Of a stretch of 13,712 nucleotides of DNA, positions 1-6,778 are shown piece after piece. The position numbers and the translations under genes were made by a program. The stretch is from Pseudomonadota bacterium (GTDB lineage: Bacteria; Pseudomonadota; Alphaproteobacteria; Rhodospirillales; Rhodospirillaceae): NCBI GenBank assembly GCA_023396465.1, contig JAEWWF010000191.1:1-13712 (forward strand), in the 5' to 3' direction. Within the stretch, counting starts at the first letter, position 1. Each line of letters starts with the position of its first letter. Below the pieces are notes generated by a model. That model was not told where the DNA came from, made no database searches, and was given only the letters and a program-made list of their open reading frames with translations.

Positions 1-2
1 AG

Positions 3-1019
3 TGCCGCGTCTGCCCGCGCCGCTGCCGGCTGCACGACGGTCAGCGCGGCCTGTGTTTCGTGCGGGCGGCGGAGGGTGACGCGGTGGTGCTGACCACCTA
101 CGGCCGGTCGTCGGGGTTCTGCGTCGATCCCATCGAGAAGAAGCCGCTCAACCACTTCCTGCCGGGCACGCCGGTGCTGTCCTTCGGCACGGCGGGGTGC
201 AACCTGACGTGCCGGTTCTGCCAGAACTGGGACATCAGCAAGGCGCGCGAGCTGGACCGTCTCCAGGACCAGGCGAGCCCGGACCGCATCGCGGCGGCGG
301 CGGTGGAGTTGGGGTGTCGGTCGGTCGCCTTCACCTACAACGATCCGGTCATCTTCCTGGAATACGCCACCGACGTCGCCGACGCCTGCCGGGCGCGCGG
401 CATCAAGGCGGTGGCGGTGACGGCGGGCTATATGGAGCCGGCGGCGCGGGCCGACTTCTTCGCCCACATGGATGCGGCCAACGTCGACCTGAAGGCCTTC
501 ACCGACGGCTTCTACCGCTCGCTCTGCACCGCGCAGCTGGCGCCGGTGCTGGAAACCCTGACCTACCTGACGCACGAGACGGACGTCTGGGTCGAGATCA
601 CCACCCTGCTGATCCCCGGCCACAACGACTCCGATGCCGAGCTGACGACCCTGGCCGACTGGGTGGCGGAGCACCTGGGGCCGGACGTGCCGCTGCACTT
701 TTCCGCCTTCCACCCCGACTACCGCATGCGCGACGTTCCGGCGACGCCGGCCGCCACCCTGGCGCGGGCGCGCCGCATCGCCCGGGCGGCGGGGTTGCGC
801 TACGTCTACACCGGCAACGTCCACGACGCCGAGGGCGGCTCCACTTGGTGTTCCGGCTGCGGCGCCCTACTGATCGAGCGCGACTGGTATCAACTGGGGA
901 ACTGGGGGCTGACGGCGGCGGGCGCCTGCGCCTCCTGCGGTACGGCGGTGCCGGGGGTGTTCGAGGCCGCGCCCGGCACCTGGGGCCGCAAGCGGCTGCC
1001 GGTGCGGCTGGCGGGGTAG
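3..1019 (+). CDS. amrS: AmmeMemoRadiSam-system radical SAM enzyme, 5' end cut by window
   Basis: Radical SAM enzyme of the AmmeMemoRadiSam family; its substrate is not known to me. The frame is open from base 3, so the gene begins before the window. Reading from there gives an N-terminal Cys cluster (CRVCPRRC, then GQRGLC) that fits the family's usual start, so only a few residues are missing. A GTG at 60 would be a false start because it discards this cluster. The radical SAM motif CNLTCRFCQNWDIS is encoded near bases 198-240 and should bind the 4Fe-4S cluster and S-adenosylmethionine. Two further Cys pairs near the C-terminus (CSGCG, CASCG; bases about 850-945) look like a metal-binding ribbon. 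The family usually sits beside AMMECR1 and Memo genes, which would have to lie upstream, outside this window. It ends 7 bases before the convergent DUF4405 gene. Confidence 0.88.
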   Translation, partial: CRVCPRRCRLHDGQRGLCFVRAAEGDAVVLTTYGRSSGFCVDPIEKKPLNHFLPGTPVLSFGTAGCNLTCRFCQNWDISKARELDRLQDQASPDRIAAAAVELGCRSVAFTYNDPVIFLEYATDVADACRARGIKAVAVTAGYMEPAARADFFAHMDAANVDLKAFTDGFYRSLCTAQLAPVLETLTYLTHETDVWVEITTLLIPGHNDSDAELTTLADWVAEHLGPDVPLHFSAFHPDYRMRDVPATPAATLARARRIARAAGLRYVYTGNVHDAEGGSTWCSGCGALLIERDWYQLGNWGLTAAGACASCGTAVPGVFEAAPGTWGRKRLPVRLAG

Positions 1020-1026
1020 GCGGCGG

Positions 1027-1401
1027 CTACAGCAGCAGCGCCCCCGCCGCCGCCGACAGCGCCATGAGGCCGAGCGTCACCAGCACCCGCCCGAGGCCGC
1101 CGCTGCGGCTGGCGTAGGACACCAGGGCGCGGCCGTTGAACCAGACGTGCAGCAGGCCGAAGGCCATGAAGGCCACCGCCACCCCGAGGTGGATGTCCTG
1201 CCACGCCCCCTTGCCCATGCCGAGCAGGGTATAGCCGGCGGCCATGGCCACCTCGCGCGGCGGCCACAGATACATGACCAGCCCGGTGACGGTCAGGATG
1301 GTGAAGGCGGCCGCCATGACCAGACCGGTCAGCCGCCGCGACGGCAGCGGCACCCGGACAGGAGCGGCGGCGACGGGACGGGGGGCGGTGGAGGCGGACA
1401 T
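1027..1401 (-). CDS. DUF4405-type small membrane protein, possible haem-binding cytochrome b561-like
   Basis: A 124-residue hydrophobic protein with about three membrane segments (residues 25-47, 68-89 and 104-124). Two histidines, H71 (QDIHLG) and H85 (LLHVWFN), fall in or next to the second segment, as in DUF4405 and small b-type cytochromes, where such His residues can bind haem. Haem binding here is inference. I chose the ATG at 1401 because AGGAG stands 6 bases before it, and because the codons just upstream (tca, tgt, cca, ctt) are unlike this genome's coding style. An in-frame ATG at 1440 with AAGGGAG before it would add 13 residues and cannot be excluded. A longer start at 1524 has no support. 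The upstream region carries GTAAC direct repeats that may be an operator. It is a single gene, convergent with amrS. Confidence 0.75.
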   Translation of the reverse strand: MSASTAPRPVAAAPVRVPLPSRRLTGLVMAAAFTILTVTGLVMYLWPPREVAMAAGYTLLGMGKGAWQDIHLGVAVAFMAFGLLHVWFNGRALVSYASRSGGLGRVLVTLGLMALSAAAGALLL

Positions 1402-1620
1402 GAGAAGCTCCTGCGACAGTGGACATCCTGATGCCGCCATGATCGCTCCCTTCCGTAACGGCCGGATGTCGGGCCGCCGGTCGGTCGGTAACAGAGGGTA
1501 ACGGCGATGGTCCGCATCCCCCATTGACTTCCCTCCCCGATTCCGGTCATCAATGCCGAACGTTTCGCTGCGGCGCAGCAGATTGAAATATTATTTCTGG
1601 CTTTTTGGGAGGATTTCCGC
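1402..1620. other. Divergent intergenic region between the DUF4405 gene and mclA
   Basis: This 219-base region serves two divergent genes. Toward mclA it holds weak promoter-like elements: a TTGACT at 1524-1529 with only a poor TCATCA partner 17 bases on, and an A+T-rich TATTAT at 1589-1594 without a convincing -35. A strong ribosome binding site, GGGAGGA at 1607-1613, lies 7 bases before the mclA ATG. On the minus strand the GTAAC repeats precede the DUF4405 gene. I see no RNA gene here. Confidence 0.4.
1455..1502. promoter_or_regulatory. GTAAC direct repeats, candidate response-regulator operator
   Basis: GTAAC occurs at 1455-1459, 1488-1492 and 1498-1502. The last two are parts of identical GGTAAC copies spaced exactly 10 bp apart, one helical turn. 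That arrangement (pentamer, 5-bp gap, pentamer) is the one used by OmpR-family regulators such as CpxR and PhoP. The repeats lie 54-101 bases upstream of the DUF4405 start, so control of that gene is the likeliest role. No regulator can be named from the sequence. Confidence 0.35.
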
Positions 1621-2604
1621 ATGAGCTTCACCATCGTCGAGCAGGCCCCGGCCCGCCTGAATCGCAGCGAACAGGCCGTTCCCGGCTCCAACACCCGGTT
1701 CCTGGAGAAGGCCGCGCAGGGCAACGCCGACATGGTGTTCCTCGACCTGGAGGACGCCGTTGCCCCCTCCGAGAAGGAGCAGGCGCGCAAGAATATTATC
1801 CAGGCGCTGCATGACCTCGACTGGTCGGGCAAGACGGTGTCGATCCGCATCAACGGCCTGGACACCCACTACATGTACCGCGACGTGGTGGACATCCTGG
1901 AAGCCTGCGTCGACAAGGTCGACCTCATCATGATCCCGAAGGCCGGCACCGCCGCCGACATCTACGCCCTCGACATGCTGGTCACCCAGATCGAGCAGGC
2001 CAAGGGCTGGAGCAAGCGGGTCGGCTTCGAGATGATCATCGAGACGGCGCTCGGCATGCAGAACGTCCACGAGATCGCCGCCGCCTCCAAGCGCAACGAG
2101 AGCCTGCACTTCGGCGTCGCCGACTATGCCGCCTCCACCAAGGCCCGCACGGTGAACATTGGCGGCCCGAACCCGCTCTACGGCGTGCTGACCGACCCGC
2201 TGGACGACGGTCGCCGCGACTTCCATTGGGGCGACATGTGGCACTATGCCATCGCCCGCATGGTGGTGGCCGCCCGCGCCAACGGCCTGCGCCCCATCGA
2301 CGGCCCGTTCGGCGACTTCTCCGACGCCGAGGGCTACAAGGCCCAGGCGCGCCGCGCCGCCATCCTCGGCTGCGAAGGCAAGTGGGCCATCCACCCGAGC
2401 CAGGTGGACCTCGCCAACGACCTGTTCTCCCCCTCCGATGCCGAGGTCGCCCAGGCCCAGGCCATCCTGGACGCCATGGCCGAAGCCCAGCGCACCGGCA
2501 AGGGCGCCGTGACCCTGAACGGCAAGCTGATCGACATCGCCTCGATCAAGCAGGCCGAAGTGCTGGTCAAGAAGGCCGAGCAGATCAAGGCGCTGGGGAA
2601 GTAA
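1621..2604 (+). CDS. mclA: L-malyl-CoA/beta-methylmalyl-CoA lyase (HpcH/HpaI-CitE family)
   Basis: Cleaves (S)-malyl-CoA to acetyl-CoA and glyoxylate, reversibly. It is used in the serine cycle, the ethylmalonyl-CoA pathway and related C1/C2 assimilation. The 327-residue sequence closely resembles Methylobacterium MclA and Rhodobacter Mcl1 as I remember them, from the N-terminal MSFT through RINGLDTHYMYRDVVD, GFEMIIETALG, DGPFGDFSD and GKWAIHPSQVDLAN to LIDIASIKQAE at the C-terminus. Residues matching the known active site are R76 (CoA/substrate), E141 and D168 (Mg2+ ligands), and D305 in the C-terminal lid that reaches the neighbouring subunit. Length is normal. The start is set by GGGAGGA 7 bases upstream. 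It appears to be a single-gene transcript with a hairpin just after the stop. Strict citrate lyase beta-subunit function is unlikely because no citD/citF neighbours are present. Confidence 0.93.
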   Translation: MSFTIVEQAPARLNRSEQAVPGSNTRFLEKAAQGNADMVFLDLEDAVAPSEKEQARKNIIQALHDLDWSGKTVSIRINGLDTHYMYRDVVDILEACVDKVDLIMIPKAGTAADIYALDMLVTQIEQAKGWSKRVGFEMIIETALGMQNVHEIAAASKRNESLHFGVADYAASTKARTVNIGGPNPLYGVLTDPLDDGRRDFHWGDMWHYAIARMVVAARANGLRPIDGPFGDFSDAEGYKAQARRAAILGCEGKWAIHPSQVDLANDLFSPSDAEVAQAQAILDAMAEAQRTGKGAVTLNGKLIDIASIKQAEVLVKKAEQIKALGK

Positions 2605-2615
2605 GGTCGTATGAT

Positions 2616-2645
2616 CCCCTCCGTCGCCCTCGAGTGGCGGAGGGG
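2616..2645. terminator. Hairpin after mclA, possible transcript end
   Basis: CCCCTCCG at 2616-2623 pairs perfectly with CGGAGGGG at 2638-2645, giving an 8-bp stem with a 14-base loop that contains CTCGAG. It starts 12 bases after the mclA stop. No T-run follows (aagtc), so it is not a classical intrinsic terminator. It may protect the 3' end or act with Rho. Confidence 0.4.
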
Positions 2646-2673
2646 AAGTCCGCTCCGGTCGGAAGGGCCAGCC

Positions 2674-2814
2674 ATGGCGCATCGCACCAGCCTGTTCGAC
2701 AGCGACGGCTTGCAGGCCGTGCGACTGCCGGATGACCTCGCCTTCCCCGCCGACGCGGCGGGCTATGACGGGGTGGACATCGGCGACCGGGAGCCGCCCG
2801 CAGGCGGTGCGTGA
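2674..2814 (+). pseudogene. Truncated VapB-type (AbrB/MazE-fold) antitoxin remnant
   Basis: A 46-codon frame that starts at ATG 2674 with GGAAGGG 6 bases upstream. Its first 25 residues (RTSLFDSDGLQAVRLPDDLAFP) have the VapB DNA-binding pattern, in which a basic/Thr strand is followed by F-x-S-x-x-x-QAVRLP and an aspartate/phenylalanine turn. VapB proteins are usually about 75-85 residues and continue into a Trp/Asp/Phe-rich segment that binds the toxin. Here the frame drifts into an unrelated tail and stops. Neither other frame downstream restores a VapB C-terminus, and no VapC (PIN-domain) gene follows, since accA comes next. I therefore read it as the decayed remains of a toxin-antitoxin locus. 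A short free-standing DNA-binding protein remains possible. Confidence 0.5.
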
Positions 2815-2946
2815 GTACAGCCGTCCGCCGCGCCCTCGCGCCGCCTCCATGCGTCCACGTCGGCCCGGAAATCCCGCGGCAGGGCGGTCCCGTCAAGAGG
2901 TGCGCACAGCGCCTAGGTCCATGCCGGCGACCCTCCCCTGCCGTTT

Positions 2947-2977
2947 TTGGGCTTCACCCGCGCGCCGGCTGTGTTAT
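2947..2977 (+). promoter_or_regulatory. Candidate accA promoter
   Basis: TTGGGC at 2947-2952 and TGTTAT at 2972-2977 are separated by 19 bases, somewhat long for a housekeeping promoter. They lie 35 bases before the accA ATG in the only A+T-richer stretch of this leader. Support is by position and partial consensus only. Confidence 0.3.
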
Positions 2978-3011
2978 CCCTTGGGCCGCACACGGACGAA
3001 CCCGGGACGCC

Positions 3012-3965
3012 ATGAACTTTCTCGACTTTGAAAAGCCCATCGCCGAGTTGGAAGGCAAGATCGCCGATCTGCGCCATCTGTCGGACGACGACGGCATCAA
3101 TATCGCGGACGAAGTCGCCCGACTTCAGGCCAAGGTGGAAAAACAGCTCAAGGCGACCTACGCCAAGCTGACACCGTGGCAGAAGACGCAGGTGGCCCGC
3201 CATCCCGACCGCCCCCACTGCCTCGATTACGTCGCCCAGTTGATCGAGGATTTCCAGCCGCTGGCTGGAGACCGTACCTATGCCGAGGACGAGGCCATCG
3301 TCGGCGGCGTCGGACGGTTCCGTGGCCGCAGCGTCATGGTGATCGGCCAGGAGAAAGGCCACGACACCGAGACGCGGGTGCGGCACAACTTCGGCATGGC
3401 GATGCCCGACGGCTACCGCAAGGCCCGCCGCCTGATGCGCATGGCCGACAAGTTCCGCCTGCCGGTCATCACCCTGGTCGACACCGCCGGCGCCTATCCC
3501 GGCGTGGCGGCGGAGGAGCGCGGCCAGGCCGAGGCCATCGCCCGCGCCATCGAAACCTGCCTCGACATCCGGGTGCCGCTGATTTCCTGCATCATCGGCG
3601 AGGGCGGTTCCGGCGGCGCCATCGCGCTGGCGGCCGCCAACGTGGTGATGATGCTGGAACATTCGATCTATTCCGTCATCAGCCCGGAAGGCTGCGCCGG
3701 CATCCTGTGGCGCTCCGGCGATCAGGCCCAGGCCGCCGCCGAGGCGCTGAAGCTGACCGCCCAGGATCTGCACCGCCTGGGCGTCATCGACGAGATCGTG
3801 CCGGAACCGCTGGGCGGCGCCCACCGATCGCGCCGCAGCGCCGTCGACGCGGTCGGCGACTGCCTGGACCGCCACCTGTCGGCCCTCATCACCACCGAGG
3901 GCGGCGTGCTGCGGGCCAAGCGCCGCGACAAGTTCCTTGAAATGGGCCGCCACGGCCTCGACTGA
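3012..3965 (+). CDS. accA: Acetyl-CoA carboxylase carboxyltransferase subunit alpha
   Basis: Alpha subunit of the AccA2-AccD2 carboxyltransferase, which moves CO2 from carboxybiotin to acetyl-CoA to make malonyl-CoA for fatty acid synthesis in the cytoplasm. At 317 residues it has the normal length. It starts with the family's MNFLDFEKPI and the helical N-terminal part (residues 5-60), followed by TPWQKTQVARHPDRP (54-68) and RTYAEDEAIVGG. The crotonase-like core carries GQEKGHDT, the oxyanion-hole region GEGGSGGAIALA (197-208) and SVISPEGCAGILWR (221-234). The ATG at 3012 is chosen for this N-terminus although its ribosome site is weak. accD is not in the window, which is usual because the subunits are often unlinked. 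The last three codons and stop lie in the first unit of a 29-bp tandem repeat. Confidence 0.96.
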   Translation: MNFLDFEKPIAELEGKIADLRHLSDDDGINIADEVARLQAKVEKQLKATYAKLTPWQKTQVARHPDRPHCLDYVAQLIEDFQPLAGDRTYAEDEAIVGGVGRFRGRSVMVIGQEKGHDTETRVRHNFGMAMPDGYRKARRLMRMADKFRLPVITLVDTAGAYPGVAAEERGQAEAIARAIETCLDIRVPLISCIIGEGGSGGAIALAAANVVMMLEHSIYSVISPEGCAGILWRSGDQAQAAAEALKLTAQDLHRLGVIDEIVPEPLGGAHRSRRSAVDAVGDCLDRHLSALITTEGGVLRAKRRDKFLEMGRHGLD

Positions 3966-4028
3966 GGCGGTCTCGAATCACCGGCCTCGACTGAGGCCGC
4001 CCCAGATCACCGGCCTCGACTGAGGCCG
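3953..4028 (+). repeat. 29-bp tandem repeat, 2.6 copies, overlapping the accA stop
   Basis: Units begin at 3953, 3982 and 4011. Each starts with CGGCCTCGACTGAGGC, and the first two end in (G/A)ATCAC. The third is partial. Each unit contains a self-complementary core, GGCCTC-GACT-GAGGCC, perfect in units 2 and 3 and 5 bp in unit 1. The first copy encodes the final Gly-Leu-Asp-stop of AccA, so the other copies look like duplications of the gene's 3' end. The row of small hairpins could help end or stabilise the accA transcript. Confidence 0.8.
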
Positions 4029-4056
4029 TGGTGGCGGGTCGCGCCAGCGGTAAGGT

Positions 4057-4091
4057 CCGTGGATGCCGGGGACGACGCCCCGCATCCACGG
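4057..4091. terminator. Long hairpin between convergent genes, possible bidirectional terminator
   Basis: CCGTGGATGC at 4057-4066 pairs perfectly with GCATCCACGG at 4082-4091. After one bulged C, GGGG (4068-4071) pairs with CCCC (4078-4081), giving 14 bp around a 6-base loop. It lies between the accA 3' end and the convergent gene at 4102, where a shared terminator is expected. There is no T-run on either side, so a dispersed REP-like palindrome is an alternative. Confidence 0.5.
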
Positions 4092-4101
4092 CATTCCGCC
4101 G

Positions 4102-4629
4102 CTATATCCCCATGAGTTGGTCGATCTCGTCCTGATGCAGGGCGATTTCATTGCCATGGATGATGGCGCTGGCCACGTCGATGAGCCGTTGCAGGGCGCG
4201 GCTGGCGGTCTTGCCGCGGGTGCGCAGCTGCTCGGGGTCTTCGAGCACTTCTTCCATGCGATCCATGGTCAGCATCACCAGTTCGTTCATCTGGCCGATG
4301 GTCTGTTCAAAGGGATCACGGAAGCGGGCCGGCGCGTGCTCGTAGGCGGCGATGGCCAGATCCTTGTCGGAGAACGAGGAGTCGCGGAAGTGCTCGGGGT
4401 AGCTTTTGGGCGCCCAGGCACGACAATCCTCCAGCATGTCCGGCATGTCCGGAACCATTTCAAGGAGCATGATGATCTCGTTGAAATGGTTAAGGTAATC
4501 CGTCGCCAGCAGGGTTTGCGGGTTGATGTTGCGGCCGGCCACGCGGGCGCTCATGGCGGCATAGCCGGGGTCGTCGGACTCCCGGTCGCTGGGCGGCGTC
4601 GCGGTTACGGACTGGTCGCTGGTCACCAT
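4102..4629 (-). CDS. Conserved hypothetical protein, mostly helical and acidic
   Basis: I cannot assign a function. The start at 4629 gives 175 residues. I chose it because AGGGA lies a few bases before it, and because codons of the 7-residue extension to an ATG at 4650 (agg, cat, ttg) look unlike the gene; the 4650 start is still possible. There is no signal peptide or membrane segment. The first 35 residues look disordered and acidic. A helical body follows, with conserved-looking stretches NPQTLLATDYLNHFNEI, DMLEDCRAWAPKSYPEHF and PFEQTIGQMNELVMLTMDRMEE. Many Met, Leu, Glu and Asp residues suggest a helical bundle. From memory similar proteins occur in Rhodospirillales genomes. It is transcribed alone and divergently from aguA, with a reasonable promoter at 4686-4715. 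Confidence 0.8.
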   Translation of the reverse strand: MVTSDQSVTATPPSDRESDDPGYAAMSARVAGRNINPQTLLATDYLNHFNEIIMLLEMVPDMPDMLEDCRAWAPKSYPEHFRDSSFSDKDLAIAAYEHAPARFRDPFEQTIGQMNELVMLTMDRMEEVLEDPEQLRTRGKTASRALQRLIDVASAIIHGNEIALHQDEIDQLMGI

Positions 4630-4685
4630 CAAGTCCCTATGCGCCGGCATCGTTGGCCGGCCCTCTCCCCCTTTTGCGGCGCCTG

Positions 4686-4715
4686 ATTATCCATCAAAGG
4701 CCCCATCGGGATCAA
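4686..4715 (-). promoter_or_regulatory. Candidate sigma-70 promoter for the conserved hypothetical gene
   Basis: Read on the minus strand, TTGATC (4715-4710) is followed after 18 bases by GATAAT (4691-4686), a five-of-six -10 match. Transcription would begin near 4679, leaving a leader of about 50 bases to the ATG at 4629. I found no comparably good promoter toward aguA in the same divergent region. Confidence 0.45.
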
Positions 4716-4813
4716 CGCCCGCGCAAATGTCCTCATTGCGGCGGGCCTTGACCACCCCCGGTCGTCGGTGTTTGGCTGGCGGCTCGTGACTGACCGCCGC
4801 GGAGCATCCCCCC

Positions 4814-5827
4814 ATGAAAACCCCCGCCGACCTCGGCTTTCGCATGCCGGCCGAATTCGAGCCGCACGCCCGCTGCTGGATGGCGTGGCCCTGCCGCGGC
4901 GAGGCGTGGGACAACGGCTTGCCGGCCGCATACGAGGCGTACACCGCCGTCGCCCGCGCCATCGCCCGCTTCGAGCCGGTGACCATGGTGGCGCGGCCGG
5001 AGGATGCCGACACCGCCCGCCGCCACCTCGGCGACGGCATCGAGGTGATCGCCTGGCCCATCGACGACAGCTGGACCCGCGACACCGGGCCGCTGTTCCT
5101 TAAAGGTCCGAACGGCGAGCTGGTCGGCGTCGACTGGGGCTTCAACGCCTGGGGACTGATCTACGATGGCTTCGAGAACGACGCCCGGCTGGCCGGCCGC
5201 ATCCTCGCCCACACCGGCGCCCGGCGGTTCGTCGGGCCGCAGATCCTGGAGGGCGGCTCGGTCCATGTCGACGGCCAGGGCACCCTGCTGACCACCGAGG
5301 AATGCCTGTTCGACCCCGAACGCAACCCCCACCTGACGCGCGAGGACCACGAGGCGCACCTGAAGGCCTTCCTCGGCGTCGAGACGGTCATCTGGCTCGG
5401 CAAGGGGCTGGAGAACGACGAGACCACCGGCCACGTCGACAACGTCTCCTGCTTCGCGGCGCCGGGCAAGGTGCTGATGGTCACCGCCACCGACCCCGCC
5501 GACCCCGACACGGCGACGCTCGCCGACAACCGCGACCGCCTGCGCGAGGCGCGCGACGCCCAGGGCCGCCGCATCGAGGTGATCGACCTGCCGCAGGTGC
5601 CGCGCCGGCTGGACGCGCGCGGCCACCGCATGGCGCTGTCCTACGTCAACTTCTACATCGCCAACGGCGGCATCGTCATGCCGGGCTTCGACGTTCCCGA
5701 GGACAAGGACGCCGCCGCCGTGCTGCGCGCCGCCTTCCCCGACCGCGAGGTGGTGGTGGTGCCGGCCTTCGAAGTCGCCGTCGGCGGCGGCAACATCCAC
5801 TGCATCACCCAGCAGCCCAAGGCTTGA
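4814..5827 (+). CDS. aguA: Agmatine deiminase
   Basis: Hydrolyses agmatine to N-carbamoylputrescine and ammonia, the first step of the two-step route from agmatine to putrescine. At 337 residues it is slightly short for the family (about 340-380), but it has every hallmark of the guanidino-group-modifying fold. The opening MPAEFEPHARCWMAWP (11-26) is followed by DDSWTRDTGP (84-93, with D90), LEGGS (145-149, with E146) and TTGHVDN (204-210, with H207 and D209). The C-terminal GGGNIHCITQQ carries the nucleophile C330. The ATG at 4814 fits the conserved N-terminus and has GGAG 9 bases upstream. aguB follows after 59 bases on the same strand, so the pair is probably co-transcribed and completes the pathway. 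Confidence 0.95.
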   Translation: MKTPADLGFRMPAEFEPHARCWMAWPCRGEAWDNGLPAAYEAYTAVARAIARFEPVTMVARPEDADTARRHLGDGIEVIAWPIDDSWTRDTGPLFLKGPNGELVGVDWGFNAWGLIYDGFENDARLAGRILAHTGARRFVGPQILEGGSVHVDGQGTLLTTEECLFDPERNPHLTREDHEAHLKAFLGVETVIWLGKGLENDETTGHVDNVSCFAAPGKVLMVTATDPADPDTATLADNRDRLREARDAQGRRIEVIDLPQVPRRLDARGHRMALSYVNFYIANGGIVMPGFDVPEDKDAAAVLRAAFPDREVVVVPAFEVAVGGGNIHCITQQPKA

Positions 5828-5886
5828 CGGCCGCCCCTGCCGCCCCATATGCGCGCCGCATCCGCCACACGAGGACACCCGACACC

Positions 5887-6762
5887 ATGACCAAGGTCAC
5901 CGTCGCCGCCACCCAGTTCGCCTGCGCCACCGGGTCGGAGGAGACCCTCGACAAGGCGGAGGCCATGGTCCGCAAGGCCCATGCGCAGGGCGCCCAGATC
6001 ATCCTGCTGCAGGAACTGTTCGAAACCCCCTACTTCTGCAAGGACCAGGACCCGCGTTATTTCGCCCTCGCCCGCTCGGTGGAGGACAATCCGCCGCTGG
6101 CCCGTTTCGCCGCTCTGGCGAAGGAGCTGGAAGTGGTGCTGCCGTTCAGCTTCTACGAACGCTGCGGCCAGGCGTTCTACAATTCGCTGGCGGTGCTGGA
6201 TGCGGACGGCACCAACCTTGGCCTCTACCGCAAGAGCCACATCCCGCAGGGGCCGGGGTATGAGGAAAAGTATTACTTCTCGCCCGGCGACACCGGCTTC
6301 AAGGTCTTCAAGACGCGCTATGCCACCATCGGCTGCGGCATCTGCTGGGACCAGTGGTTCCCGGAATGCGCCCGCGCCATGGCCCTGCTGGGCGCCGAGA
6401 TCCTGTTCTACCCCACCGCCATCGGGTCGGAGCCGCACGACGCCAGCATCGACAGCATGCCGCACTGGCAGCGGGTGATGCAGGGCCACGCCGGCGCCAA
6501 CCTGATGCCGCTGGTGGCCTCCAACCGCGTCGGCGCGGAGCAGGGGGCGAGTTGCGGCCTCACCTTCTACGGCTCGTCGTTCATCGCCGACCACACCGGC
6601 GCCAAGGTGGCCGAAGCCGACCGCAGCGAGGAAACGGTGCTGACCGCCACCTTCGACCTGGAAGACGTGCGCGCCTACCGCGCCGCCTGGGGCCTGTTCC
6701 GCGACCGCCGGCCCGACCTGTATGGCGTGCTGGCGGGGCTCGACGGCCGGGCGGTGCGGTAA
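5887..6762 (+). CDS. aguB: N-carbamoylputrescine amidase (nitrilase family)
   Basis: Hydrolyses N-carbamoylputrescine to putrescine, CO2 and ammonia, completing the agmatine route begun by AguA. The 291-residue protein has the nitrilase Glu-Lys-Cys triad: E43 (LLQELFETPYF), K116 (LYRKSHIPQGPGYEEKYYF) and C153 (CGICWDQWFPE). The segment FKVFKTRYATIGCGICWDQWFPECAR and the later YPTAIGSEP and HWQRVMQGHAGAN are characteristic of AguB rather than of other amidases. The frame is open further upstream, but the ATG at 5887 matches the usual N-terminus (TKVTVAATQFACA); GAGGA lies 11 bases before it. It ends 16 bases from the convergent DapB-like gene, and I see no strong terminator in between. Confidence 0.95.
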   Translation: MTKVTVAATQFACATGSEETLDKAEAMVRKAHAQGAQIILLQELFETPYFCKDQDPRYFALARSVEDNPPLARFAALAKELEVVLPFSFYERCGQAFYNSLAVLDADGTNLGLYRKSHIPQGPGYEEKYYFSPGDTGFKVFKTRYATIGCGICWDQWFPECARAMALLGAEILFYPTAIGSEPHDASIDSMPHWQRVMQGHAGANLMPLVASNRVGAEQGASCGLTFYGSSFIADHTGAKVAEADRSEETVLTATFDLEDVRAYRAAWGLFRDRRPDLYGVLAGLDGRAVR

Positions 6763-6778
6763 GCCGCGCCGGCCGCTC

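Larger units (their letters stand above)
2605..3011. other. Gap between mclA and accA
   Basis: This 407-base gap contains the hairpin at 2616-2645, the VapB-like remnant at 2674-2814 and a candidate accA promoter near 2947-2977. Between 2815 and 2940 I see no gene or structured element. The frame leading into accA happens to be open from a GTG at 2811, but its translation has no family-like character. Confidence 0.6.

Noticed and set aside
197..1117. Long Gly/Arg-rich open frame across amrS
   Set aside because: It is an out-of-frame reading of a high-G+C gene; the amrS frame carries all the family motifs.
1591..2850. 419-codon minus-strand open frame opposite mclA
   Set aside because: Its translation is a Gly/Val/Asp/His-rich mirror of the mclA codons with no domain pattern, and mclA is certain.
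2811..3011. In-frame N-terminal extension of accA from a GTG
   Set aside because: The 67 added residues look noncoding, and the ATG at 3012 gives the family's standard MNFLDFEKPI start.
4063..4686. 207-codon plus-strand open frame opposite the conserved hypothetical gene
   Set aside because: It is an antisense shadow. The minus-strand frame has natural residue composition and a promoter.
4748..4776. TTGACC with TTTGGC as a promoter for aguA
   Set aside because: The -10 candidate is too poor to support a call; the aguA promoter remains unidentified.
4733..5878. 381-codon minus-strand open frame opposite aguA
   Set aside because: The sequence is a mirror-type His/Val/Gly/Asp-rich translation, and aguA is unambiguous.
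5302..5886. Upstream in-frame extension of aguB into aguA
   Set aside because: The segment is Arg/Pro/Gly-rich shadow coding and has no nitrilase character; the ATG at 5887 fits the family.
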